Shown: piece after piece, positions 55,199 to 63,509 of the stretch | How positions within the stretch are numbered: position 1 is the stretch's first letter | How the letters are laid out: each line of letters starts with the position of its first letter | From: Methanobacterium_B sp963825335 | GTDB taxonomy: Archaea; Methanobacteriota; Methanobacteria; Methanobacteriales; Methanobacteriaceae | NCBI GenBank assembly: GCA_963825335.1 | Contig: CAWGSP010000001.1 | Location: forward strand, 744,001-808,000 | Length of the DNA stretch: 64,000 nucleotides | Direction: 5' to 3' | Program-made: the position numbers and the translations under genes | The notes under the pieces: model-generated | Told to the model about the DNA's origin: nothing | The model's database searches: none | What the model saw: the letters and a program-made list of their open reading frames with translations, nothing else

Positions 55199-56131
55199 AT
55201 GGAAATATTAACTCCAGAAGATTTAAAAACTAAATTTAAAGACCCTTGGATAGCACCTTATAAAAAGGTTCTTACAATGGTAGACAATGACCAAGTTGAA
55301 TTAGTGGAGTATCATCCATGCGTTGGGGGTTCGGAGTGGATGATCTACCAGTACAAGAAGACTAGTGATCTGGTTGTTGATTCTAGAAGAGATGGAGACA
55401 AACATACTTACCAGCTCAAGATAGGAAAAACAGACATAAACCTCAAACCGAGTTTTCAAGCAGCAGGAATTGAAGAAGTTTCGGTCGAAGGTGATGAAGT
55501 TAAAATCGTACACGCAGGCCTTGCTGGTGCCGGCGTAGGTGCAGCTATGTGCAGAGGAATGGCCAAAGGTGTAAAACGTGTTGAGCTTTATGACATCGGG
55601 GGAGGATCTAAAGTTGGTAGGGCTGCAGTTGTGACTCCAAGGCTTAAAAAAGTTATCGTAGGTATAGATGATACAGACACGAAACAAGAGGGAGCAACAT
55701 GGACCCTTGCAAACAATATCGGAAATGAACTTGCAGGTATGGGTTTCGAGTACCTTGACCATGTGACATGCCAGTTGTATCCTCATAATCCTAACAAAAC
55801 CCAGAACTGTGTGGCAATAGCATTAGTATTTGCAGTTGAGCCCGGTAGAAAAGATGAACTGGTTGAGAAAATTTGTCAACTATTGAAGAAAGACACACTT
55901 TCTGATAAAACTGCAATTGCAGTTCTTGAGGGTTTTCAAGTACATAAGAAGCTTAGAGCATATGCTGAAGATACTAAAAAGTCCATGATGACGGTTGAAG
56001 ATGCACAAAAAGTGGCTAAAGAAGTTGGTGTTCAGCTGATCGAGGTTACTGGAGCGCCTGGGGAAATAGGAGCACTTGCAGCACTAGGACTTTATAATGA
56101 TGTAAAAGAAGCAGTCAAGGTTTATTATTAA
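55199..56131 (+). CDS. Methanogenesis marker protein 11
   Basis: 310 aa, a family found only in methanogens and still without assigned function. The C-terminal half carries VGIDDTDTKQEGATWTLANNIGNELA (GIDDTD at 155-160), a motif shared with TiaS-type tRNA-modifying enzymes and suggesting nucleotide or tRNA binding. The N-terminal half has EYHPCVGGSEWMIYQYK, and GLAGAGVGAAMCRGMAKGV follows. GGAG lies 8 nt before the ATG at 55199; the upstream TTG at 55157 is less likely. Confidence 0.9.
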   Translation: MEILTPEDLKTKFKDPWIAPYKKVLTMVDNDQVELVEYHPCVGGSEWMIYQYKKTSDLVVDSRRDGDKHTYQLKIGKTDINLKPSFQAAGIEEVSVEGDEVKIVHAGLAGAGVGAAMCRGMAKGVKRVELYDIGGGSKVGRAAVVTPRLKKVIVGIDDTDTKQEGATWTLANNIGNELAGMGFEYLDHVTCQLYPHNPNKTQNCVAIALVFAVEPGRKDELVEKICQLLKKDTLSDKTAIAVLEGFQVHKKLRAYAEDTKKSMMTVEDAQKVAKEVGVQLIEVTGAPGEIGALAALGLYNDVKEAVKVYY

Positions 56132-56134
56132 TTA

Positions 56135-56142
56135 TTTTTTTT
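56135..56142 (+). terminator. T8 terminator after marker protein 11
   Basis: Eight T 3 nt past the stop, in the convergent gap with the glycosyltransferase gene. Confidence 0.5.
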
Positions 56143-56233
56143 AATTATTTTTAACAGTAGATTTATGATTCATTTAGATTTATGATTCTATCAATTCACA
56201 ACTTATTTTACAGATTGATCCTCAAAACAATTG

Positions 56234-56243
56234 AAAAAAAAAA
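56234..56243 (-). terminator. T10 terminator after the membrane glycosyltransferase gene
   Basis: A10 on the + strand, T10 in the minus transcript, 2 nt past the stop. Confidence 0.5.
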
Positions 56244-56245
56244 TG

Positions 56246-58150
56246 TTATGAGGTGACTAGGTTTATAAATTCACCCGTTGATGTATTTGTAAATTCCATG
56301 TCTGATGGCACAGGTGGCCCAATCACTATTTTAATGACCGATGAACCACTATAGGCATAGTAGGTGTCTGTAGATGAATTCGTGTTGTAATATATATTGT
56401 CATACAAAACACCGTCTATATAAACGCCGTAGGTTCCATTTTGCAGTATACCCGATGTTGCAGCCATGTGTTGATTGTTGTAGTAAATATCCACTGTCCT
56501 TCCAGTTTCATCGTTAGGTTGGATAAACACTCCTTCGGTAACACTCAGGTTGTTTGTGTTGTTGAAGTTAGGATCGAGATCCAGGAATGACACGGCATAC
56601 AGATTAGCAAAACGATTTCGAACGTCACTGTCTCTGAGAATATCTCCAACATTGAAATTAAGCGTAGATCTTACTATAGTAGGTAAACGCATTATATTAT
56701 CTTCGCCTGGTTGGGTCTGATTCAGCGTATATTTATTATCATCGATGTATATTGAATCTCCATAATTAAGCTCTAAAGTATTAAGGGCATTTTGTGGCAT
56801 TAGCAATGATGAAGAACCATTTTCTAGTGCTGGTTCAATTGTGTATGGTCCTCTCACATCGATGGTATTATTGTTCATCTGGTGACCAATTACGAGGTTA
56901 CCCGATGCTGGTTCCACCGATATCTGACCGTCTTCTATGTGAACCGACCCAAGTAGTGTTGTGATAATGGCAACGAGGATCAACCCTGAAACTAATATGG
57001 GGCTGTGCATGAGAAAAAATGATTTTACAGCAGCTATCTTACGGTCTGATTTTGAAAATACTTTAAATGTCCAGTTGATTAGCCTTATTAAATAATAAAT
57101 GGCCATTATGATCCCTACAACAGATAGGGATATTGTAATTATCAGACTAATTTTAGATATGTTTAGGAGTGAATAGATACTCAAAGCAACAAACACAAGA
57201 CCTATTAAACTATTTCTCAAATCTTTTCGACTGTTGTTAGATTTTTTCCTGAATTCAATGAAGTATATAAACCACATCAACCCGCCCAGTATTAAGATAA
57301 CACTAAAAATAATGTAACCAGTCAATTGAGAAACATTAATGAAGAACAATGAAAAGAAACCCAGCGATGTTAATGAAAGTCCAAGGATCTCCATCCTAAT
57401 ATAATGGCCCAACGAGTCGATCATTGAGATCCTTCCGTATGTGCTTGCCCTATCAACAATGGTTCTGACCACTTCAGTAGCAACCACATTCAACTCGCTT
57501 AAAGTGGACATAACATGATCAATTTCTCCTATGTCCACTTCTTTTACCTTCATTCCCATAACGTCAGCGTCTAAGACTATTCCAACATCTACTCCATAAT
57601 CATCTTCCATCTCTATTTTATTCAGGAATGATCTTTTAGCAGCAAACTGTCCACTCAACGGCTGAACAAACTTTACTTCTGGAAAGAAGAAATTCAACAA
57701 TGGTTTTGCAGTGAGTTCGGTGACCCTTCCACCTTCCCTCTTAAATTTGGTCTTAGTTATGTCTGCTTCCCCGTTCATGATGGGGCTTATTATGTTGTTT
57801 ACTTGGGTGTTTGTAAGATTTTTCAGGTCTCCATCTAGAAATACTACTATATCTCCTTTGGAATTTTTAAAACCAGTCTTTATTGCTGCACCTTTTCCCC
57901 TGTTTTTAATATGGTTAATAACAGTAGCACCAGCTTCTTTTGCATTTATGGCCGTCAGATCGGACGATCCATCATCTACAACGATGATCTCCTTGATATA
58001 GTTCAAGGATTTAACAACCTTTACAACATGTGCAACGGTTTTTTCTTCATTGTAAGCGGGAATTATGACCGATACACTCAGATTTTGATGTTTGGTAACG
58101 GGTTTAATCGATGCTATTAATAAAACGAACATTAAAATAATCCATGGCAC
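56246..58150 (-). CDS. Membrane glycosyltransferase (GT2/GpgS-like) with large extracytoplasmic C-terminal domain
   Basis: 634 aa. An N-terminal hydrophobic segment (1-14), a GT-A catalytic domain at about 25-230 (SVIIPAYNEEKTV, IVVDDGSSD, the DGD metal motif at 106-108, and PLSGQFAAKRSFL at 164-176 with GVDVGIVLDAD, both similar to glucosyl-3-phosphoglycerate synthases), five to six helices at about 255-410, then a 220-residue polar domain with many Asn-X-Ser/Thr sites that should lie outside. The GTG start at 58150 has GAGGTGA 5 nt upstream. A palindrome at 58183-58199 may control it. Donor, acceptor and outside-domain role unknown. Confidence 0.78.
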   Translation of the reverse strand: MPWIILMFVLLIASIKPVTKHQNLSVSVIIPAYNEEKTVAHVVKVVKSLNYIKEIIVVDDGSSDLTAINAKEAGATVINHIKNRGKGAAIKTGFKNSKGDIVVFLDGDLKNLTNTQVNNIISPIMNGEADITKTKFKREGGRVTELTAKPLLNFFFPEVKFVQPLSGQFAAKRSFLNKIEMEDDYGVDVGIVLDADVMGMKVKEVDIGEIDHVMSTLSELNVVATEVVRTIVDRASTYGRISMIDSLGHYIRMEILGLSLTSLGFFSLFFINVSQLTGYIIFSVILILGGLMWFIYFIEFRKKSNNSRKDLRNSLIGLVFVALSIYSLLNISKISLIITISLSVVGIIMAIYYLIRLINWTFKVFSKSDRKIAAVKSFFLMHSPILVSGLILVAIITTLLGSVHIEDGQISVEPASGNLVIGHQMNNNTIDVRGPYTIEPALENGSSSLLMPQNALNTLELNYGDSIYIDDNKYTLNQTQPGEDNIMRLPTIVRSTLNFNVGDILRDSDVRNRFANLYAVSFLDLDPNFNNTNNLSVTEGVFIQPNDETGRTVDIYYNNQHMAATSGILQNGTYGVYIDGVLYDNIYYNTNSSTDTYYAYSGSSVIKIVIGPPVPSDMEFTNTSTGEFINLVTS

Positions 58151-58182
58151 AACTTCACCTCAAGTATTCCTTTCATATTCTA

Positions 58183-58199
58183 TAAGTGATCATCACTTA
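58183..58199. promoter_or_regulatory. 17-bp palindrome in the promoter of the membrane glycosyltransferase gene
   Basis: TAAGTGAT, C, ATCACTTA with perfect 8-bp arms. It sits between a possible minus-strand TATA element (AAGTATATTTT near 58200-58210) and the coding start, the position expected of a repressor site. Confidence 0.5.
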
Positions 58200-58376
58200 A
58201 AAATATACTTGAAATTTTTAAGAATTAATTATATATCTCGTATTATTGCTAATAAAATTCGGGTTCATCCACTCTAATAAACTTTATTAACTCTTTAACA
58301 TATAATTTTAAAGTATAATATGTTTATTCTATTCAATAAATTTTTCAATCATTAAATCATAAATTTGAGGTATAAA

Positions 58377-59408
58377 ATGGAACCAAAAATCATGATCATA
58401 CTTGGAAGTGCATCAGATTTCAATGTTGCAGAAAAAGCCATAGATATACTGGAAATACTCGGTATATCCTATGATGTTAGGGTTGCATCGGCACACAGAA
58501 CACATGAAAAAGTTAAAAAAATTGTTGAAGAATCCACAGCTAACGGCGTGGAAGTTTTTATAGGGATTGCGGGACTTTCAGCTCATCTGCCTGGGATAAT
58601 AGCAGCCAACACCCATAAACCTGTTGTAGGTGTTCCAGTATCAGTAAAACTCGGCGGCCTTGATGCTCTTTTTGCTACTGTACAAATGCCATTAGGTGCT
58701 CCCGTTGCAACTGTAGGTATTGATCGGGGTGAAAATGGAGCTATTCTTGGGGCTCAGATTATTGGTGTTCATGATGGTAATATAAGGGACAAACTTTCAA
58801 AGATGAGGAGAGAATTTTTCTTTAAGATCAAGAAGGATGAAGAAAAATTAGCAGAAAAATTGACTGGTAAGTTTTACTCAAGACATTCCTTCGAAATTAC
58901 AGAAATGGGAGACAACTGCAACAGTACAAAGGTTTTGTATGAAAATTCACCCGATGTTGCTGTTATCGCTGGAAGCTATTCAGATATGAATGTAGCAAAA
59001 AAAGCAACAAATATTCTTGATAAAATGGGAGTAACATATGATTCAACAGTTATATCTCCTATCAGACATCCTAAAAGGTTTGAAAGTTATATGGAATCAA
59101 CTGAAGATGTTAAGATGTACATAGCCATATCTGGACTTTCGGCTCATGTAACTGGTGCTGTTGTTGCATTTACAGAGAAACCAGTGATAGGGGTGCCATG
59201 TGCGATAATGCTCGATGGTCTTGATTCGCTTTTGTCAATGGTGAATATGCCTCCTGGAGTACCGGTTGCAACAATGGGTATAGATTCTGGTGGAAATGCT
59301 GCTTTATTGGTTGCTGAGATGTTAGGGTTGGGGGACTCGGAAATTAAAGCCGAACTCTTGAAATTCAAGGGTAACATGAATAGCAACAATTTAACAGCTT
59401 ATAATTAA
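58377..59408 (+). CDS. purE: Tandem PurE: N5-carboxyaminoimidazole ribonucleotide mutase/AIR carboxylase
   Basis: 343 aa holding two PurE domains. The first (1 to about 160) has all class-I motifs: LGSASDFNVAEKA, RVASAHRTHEK with the active-site His, and AGLSAHLPGIIA. The second (about 185-330) keeps GSYSDMNVAKKA and SGLSAHVTGAVVA, but its SAHRT equivalent is degraded to ISPIRHPKRF, so it is probably structural. Purine-synthesis step making CAIR. GAGG precedes the ATG at 58377. Divergent from the glycosyltransferase gene. Confidence 0.9.
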   Translation: MEPKIMIILGSASDFNVAEKAIDILEILGISYDVRVASAHRTHEKVKKIVEESTANGVEVFIGIAGLSAHLPGIIAANTHKPVVGVPVSVKLGGLDALFATVQMPLGAPVATVGIDRGENGAILGAQIIGVHDGNIRDKLSKMRREFFFKIKKDEEKLAEKLTGKFYSRHSFEITEMGDNCNSTKVLYENSPDVAVIAGSYSDMNVAKKATNILDKMGVTYDSTVISPIRHPKRFESYMESTEDVKMYIAISGLSAHVTGAVVAFTEKPVIGVPCAIMLDGLDSLLSMVNMPPGVPVATMGIDSGGNAALLVAEMLGLGDSEIKAELLKFKGNMNSNNLTAYN

Positions 59409-59598
59409 TTACAAGTGCTCAGGAGTATATTTTAAATGACCATATTCTAGGTGTACAATATCGATGAATCAATTGTGATTGTGATGTTGGTAAGAAATAC
59501 AGTTATTTCACATATCCTTAACGTGTATAAAACGCATTAAGATCATCGGGATATAAGTTTTATTGACCTTATGTTAAATTTGAAGGGAGTTGGATGCT

Positions 59599-60879
59599 AT
59601 GAGGGATTTTCTAAAAAATATTGAAGATGATTTTAATTTTATAAAAATTAAAGAACAAGTGTCGATCAAGTTTGAAGTTTCTAAAATTCTGAAAGAACAC
59701 GATAAAGATGTGGTGATCTTTGAGAACATCAAAGAAAGTGATATGGGTATAATCTCTGGTATATGTAACACCAGGGAAAAAATAGCCAGTTCAATAGGTA
59801 CAACCATCCCTCATATAGGGTCGAAAATAATTGAAGCAACAGAAAATCCAACGCCCATCGAGAATATTGAAGGAACATCAAAAAACTTCAATAATTCGAT
59901 GGATGCTGACTTGACCAGACTCCCTGTTCCTACCTACTACCAAAGAGATGGTGGACCCTACATAACTGCGGGTGTAATAATAGCGAAAGATCCTGAAACA
60001 GGAGTTAGAAATGCTTCAATTCACAGGATGCTGGTAAAGGATGTTGACAAGTTAGGAGTTAGAATAGTACCAAGAAACCTTTATACGTACTACAAAAAAG
60101 CAGAAAAAATGAATAAACCCCTTGAAATAGCAATTGCAATAGGAATGAATCCTGCTACACTTTTAGCATCATGTACATCAATACCAATTACTTCCGATGA
60201 ATTAGAAGTTGCCAACACATTTCATGATGGGGATATGAAATTAATAAAATGTGATTCTGTCGATCTTGAAGTCCCAGATTGTGAAATACTCCTTGAAGGT
60301 CGTATAATGCCTCACGAAAGGTCTGAAGAAGGACCATTTGTCGATCTCACAGATACTTATGACGTGATAAGACAAGAACCGGTAATCAAACTCGATAAGA
60401 TGCACTACAAAAACAATCCATTCTACCATGCTATTATGCCTGCAGGAAATGAGCATAAACTTTTACAGGGCCTGCCTCAGGAACCAAGAATTTATAAAGC
60501 TGTCCAAAATACAGTTCCCACAGTTAATACGGTTGTTTTAACTGAAGGAGGTTGTTGTTGGCTTCATGCTGTTATTTCAATACAAAAACAGACTCCTGGT
60601 GATGGTAAAAATGTTATAATGGCGGCATTGGCAGCCCATCCTTCTCTTAAACATTGTGTTGTAGTTGATGAGGATATTGATATTTTCAAAGGCGAAGATA
60701 TTGAATACGCAATAGCAACAAGGGTAAAGGGAGATGAGGATGTTTTAATAGTTCCGGGAGCTCGAGGTTCTTCCCTTGATCCACGGGCAACGCCTGATGG
60801 AACAACCACTAAAATAGGTATCGATGCGACTAAATTACTCGATCAAAGAGAGAAATTTGAAAGGGTAAGCAAGACATGA
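59599..60879 (+). CDS. UbiD-family decarboxylase, possible anhydromevalonate phosphate decarboxylase
   Basis: 426 aa prenylated-FMN-dependent decarboxylase of the UbiD family. NASIHRMLVKD (the Arg region) and EGPFVDLTDTYD (the acidic active-site region) match UbiD, as does AIAIGMNPATLLASCT. In archaea one branch of this family, anhydromevalonate phosphate decarboxylase, makes isopentenyl phosphate for lipid synthesis; this gene is a good candidate because most archaea need the step, but the sequence alone does not prove it. ATG 59599 follows GGGAG. The UbiX partner that makes prenyl-FMN is not in the window. Confidence 0.85.
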   Translation: MRDFLKNIEDDFNFIKIKEQVSIKFEVSKILKEHDKDVVIFENIKESDMGIISGICNTREKIASSIGTTIPHIGSKIIEATENPTPIENIEGTSKNFNNSMDADLTRLPVPTYYQRDGGPYITAGVIIAKDPETGVRNASIHRMLVKDVDKLGVRIVPRNLYTYYKKAEKMNKPLEIAIAIGMNPATLLASCTSIPITSDELEVANTFHDGDMKLIKCDSVDLEVPDCEILLEGRIMPHERSEEGPFVDLTDTYDVIRQEPVIKLDKMHYKNNPFYHAIMPAGNEHKLLQGLPQEPRIYKAVQNTVPTVNTVVLTEGGCCWLHAVISIQKQTPGDGKNVIMAALAAHPSLKHCVVVDEDIDIFKGEDIEYAIATRVKGDEDVLIVPGARGSSLDPRATPDGTTTKIGIDATKLLDQREKFERVSKT

Positions 60880-60928
60880 ACAGAATAAAATTGTGGAGTT
60901 AATAATTTTTATTCTGAAAACACGTTTC

Positions 60929-61936
60929 CTAACCAACGATGTCAATTCCTACGCCGCATTTAGGACATTTTTTCTCTTTTTTAAGGCTTTCTTCCATGAT
61001 ATTATATCCGTCACGTTCAATTAGGAGTTCCCCACATTTATAACAGTAAGTATTTTCACCTTTGCCTGAAGGAACGTTGCCAATGTATACATATTTCATT
61101 CCCGCATCTTTAGCAGTTTTATAAGCTTTTTCTAGATCTGCAACGGCGGTGGGTGGAACATTTTTCAATTCATAGTAGGGGAAAAACCTTGTGAAGTGTA
61201 ATGGTACGTCTACTCCAATTTCATCAACCATAAAATTGACTAGAGAGTGGATATTTTCTTCAGAATCATTGTAACCCGGTATCATAAGGTTTGTAATTTC
61301 TATGTGTATTTTTCGGTCATAGAAACGTTTTATGTTATCTAGAACGGGTTGCATCCTTGCATCACAGAGTTCTTTGTAGAAATGTTCAGACATTCCTTTA
61401 AGGTCGATGTTTGCAGCATCTAGGTGTGGATGTATACTGTCGAGGGCTTCTTCGGTCATATACCCATTAGTGACGTAAACCGTATTTAACCCTTCTTTTT
61501 TTGCTAGTTTGGCAGAGTCTATGGTGTACTCCAACCACATGGTAGGTTCGTTGTAGGTCCAGGCTATAGATTTACATTTGTATTCTTTTGCAAGTTTAAC
61601 GGCATCTTCAGGCATTATTTCACGAAGGGATACTTCATTTAGCTCTGCTTGTGAGATGTTCCAGTTCTGGCAGTGTTTGCAGCGGAAATTACATCCTATC
61701 GATCCAAGCGAAAGAACAGTTGATCCAGGATAAAAATGGAACAGAGGTTTCTTTTCTATTGGATCAACAGCTACTGAAGATGCAGCAGCATAATTAAGGG
61801 AGTATATTGCCCCATCAATGTTTTCGCGCATATCACAAAATCCTTTTTTACCGTTGGAGATCAAACATCTCCTCTCACAAACTTTGCAATTTAATGATTT
61901 GCCTATTTTTTCGTATAATATAGCTTCTTTTTTCAA
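60929..61936 (-). CDS. amrS: AmmeMemoRadiSam-system radical SAM enzyme
   Basis: 335 aa. Its radical SAM motif is CNFRCKHCQNW (the Cys-X3-Cys-X2-Cys type), preceded by CKVCERRCLISNGKKGFCDMRENIDG and followed by WTYNEPTMW. The C-terminal CYKCGELLIERDGYNI and CPKCG Cys pairs could bind zinc. The family pairs with Memo and AMMECR1 proteins of unknown chemistry; neither is in this window. The start is set at TTG 61936, 6 nt after GGTG; TTG 61948 and GTG 61945 are alternatives. Often called pyruvate-formate-lyase-activating-like. Confidence 0.9.
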   Translation of the reverse strand: MKKEAILYEKIGKSLNCKVCERRCLISNGKKGFCDMRENIDGAIYSLNYAAASSVAVDPIEKKPLFHFYPGSTVLSLGSIGCNFRCKHCQNWNISQAELNEVSLREIMPEDAVKLAKEYKCKSIAWTYNEPTMWLEYTIDSAKLAKKEGLNTVYVTNGYMTEEALDSIHPHLDAANIDLKGMSEHFYKELCDARMQPVLDNIKRFYDRKIHIEITNLMIPGYNDSEENIHSLVNFMVDEIGVDVPLHFTRFFPYYELKNVPPTAVADLEKAYKTAKDAGMKYVYIGNVPSGKGENTYCYKCGELLIERDGYNIMEESLKKEKKCPKCGVGIDIVG

Positions 61937-62017
61937 GTTTAACACCAAGGGAATATCCTTAACGAATCTTCAATTTTCTTAAACTCTCTATCAAAAATTT
62001 TTTAATAAAATCTGGAA

Positions 62018-63049
62018 TTACTTCAGATGTTCGTAACCCCGTGGTGTTATTATATTTGTCTTTCCAGCTTTATCTATCATTTTGATCTTGCCAGATGAGT
62101 CAACATAACCGATCTCATATATTCCATCTTGGGATTTTAAATCTTTGAAACGAACCCGATCTATGGTTATAAGCAGTTCAAAATCTTCTCCATATGTGAG
62201 AGCCATTTCATAGGGATCTGCATTTGTTGTGTTTGCTATTTCGAATACTTCAGGAGGTATGGGCAGATGTTCTTGGTCTATAACTACTCCTATGCAATGA
62301 TCGTTTGCTTCGACCATTTCCCCTAGTTCACTCAGAAGTCCGTCTGTTATGTCTGTTGCCGAAGTCACAGCCCCTGATTCTGCAAGCAAAATTCCTGTTT
62401 TAAGTTTTGCTTCGGGCTCTAGTGCGTGTTTCAGTACGAGATATTTTGTATCTTTTTTAATGTCATCTAAATCTATGTTGGGATTTAGTAATGTTTGAAA
62501 ACCTGCTGCAGCTAATCCTAAAGGACCTGTAACCGCAACAACATCTCCTGCAACGGCTCCGCTTTTTAGGAGAGCATTTTCTTTTTTAACCATTCCGATG
62601 CATGTTCCGCACAAGGTGAATTCTAGAGATTCGTTCGTGTCTCCGCCCAACAGATACATATCATATTTTTTACAAGCATCCAAAATTCCATCTACTAGTT
62701 CGTCAAAGTCTTCAATTAGCATGTCTCGTGGAAGGCCCATGGAAATTAGTATGCCGATAGGTTCTGCGCCCATGGCTGCAACATCGCTTACATTGACGGT
62801 CACAATTTTCTGACCGATCTGGTATTTGGTCATGTCGTGGGGGAAATGTGCAGATTCCATCAGCATGTCTGAAGTTGTGACGAGAAATTCTTTACCTAGA
62901 TCGATCAAGGCAGCGTCGTCAGAAAAGCTTTTAATTGAAGTTTCATTTAAAAAAAGAGATTTGATCCGGGGATTCTGACTCTTTTTCAGAATCCTTTTAA
63001 TGAGTTTTTTCTCCCCGAGATCAGAAATTTTATCTGGTTTAGAGGGCAT
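62018..63049 (-). CDS. thiL: Thiamine-monophosphate kinase
   Basis: Phosphorylates thiamine phosphate to the diphosphate cofactor. 343 aa from ATG 63049. PurM-like motifs: SFSDDAALIDLGKEFLVTTSDMLMESAHFP, TVNVSDVAAMGAEPIGILISMGLP, YLLGGDTNESLEFTLCG, and TDITDGLLSEL. A longer frame (start 63124) exists, but the first 25 residues look unlike the family. The gene overlaps the end of cfbA by about 11 bp, so translation is probably coupled. Confidence 0.92.
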   Translation of the reverse strand: MPSKPDKISDLGEKKLIKRILKKSQNPRIKSLFLNETSIKSFSDDAALIDLGKEFLVTTSDMLMESAHFPHDMTKYQIGQKIVTVNVSDVAAMGAEPIGILISMGLPRDMLIEDFDELVDGILDACKKYDMYLLGGDTNESLEFTLCGTCIGMVKKENALLKSGAVAGDVVAVTGPLGLAAAGFQTLLNPNIDLDDIKKDTKYLVLKHALEPEAKLKTGILLAESGAVTSATDITDGLLSELGEMVEANDHCIGVVIDQEHLPIPPEVFEIANTTNADPYEMALTYGEDFELLITIDRVRFKDLKSQDGIYEIGYVDSSGKIKMIDKAGKTNIITPRGYEHLK

Positions 63050-63509
63050 CATTAACCCTGTCTTGGATGATTTCAGCGATTCTGATATCGGCACCGAGAG
63101 GTTCTGTGTAGATGATTTCACCATCGAAATCGATTATTTCGTCCTCGTGTCCATGGTCGTGTCCGTGTCCATGGTCGTGTCCGTGTCCATGGTCGTGTCC
63201 GCATACTTCCTCTTCGTTCCCGTTGTTCAGTCCAAGAATTTTTGGTATATCTTGGGTGGTGTGTACACCATGGGCAAGGAAAACAGGGGTCACTATTATT
63301 TTTTCAGCACCTTCCCTTGCGAGATTATTTATTGCTTCGGGGATGGATGGCTTCGACATATTCATAAAACCGACAGCAACGAGGAAATTATGTTTCTTTT
63401 TGTACATTTCTGCTATTTGACTCACAACATCTTTACCATATGGTAATCTGCTTCCGTGTCCCACTAATAAAATACCAATTTTAGTTTTTGAGTTTGAATT
63501 TGTATCCAT
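63039..63509 (-). CDS. cfbA: Sirohydrochlorin cobalto/nickelochelatase with His-rich insert
   Basis: Short archaeal CbiX-type chelatase, inserting Co into sirohydrochlorin for cobamides or Ni for F430. 156 aa. Active-site His18 (LVGHGSR) and His80 (FLAHGVHTT). A His/Asp/Gly stretch at 103-121 has nine His and one Cys and probably stores or hands over metal; it is encoded by an 18-bp tandem repeat at 63151-63201. GGAGTGAT precedes the ATG at 63509. It overlaps the upstream DUF35 gene by 29 bp and the downstream thiL start. Confidence 0.93.
   Translation of the reverse strand: MDTNSNSKTKIGILLVGHGSRLPYGKDVVSQIAEMYKKKHNFLVAVGFMNMSKPSIPEAINNLAREGAEKIIVTPVFLAHGVHTTQDIPKILGLNNGNEEEVCGHDHGHGHDHGHGHDHGHEDEIIDFDGEIIYTEPLGADIRIAEIIQDRVNDAL
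63151..63201. repeat. 18-bp tandem repeat (2.8 copies) inside cfbA
   Basis: Unit CCATGGTCGTGTCCGTGT on the + strand: 63151-63168, 63169-63186, and a partial 63187-63201. It encodes repeats of His-Gly-His-Gly-His-Asp, so slippage would lengthen or shorten the metal-binding insert in whole six-residue steps without breaking the frame. Confidence 0.85.

Noticed and set aside
63151..63201. Short tandem repeats as a CRISPR array
   Set aside because: The repeats are directly joined 18-mers inside a gene, without spacers.
63112..63420. Open frame on the + strand rich in Ser, Trp, Cys and Pro repeats
   Set aside because: It is the reverse side of the His-rich repeat in cfbA, with no ribosome binding site; the minus-strand frame is a clear chelatase.
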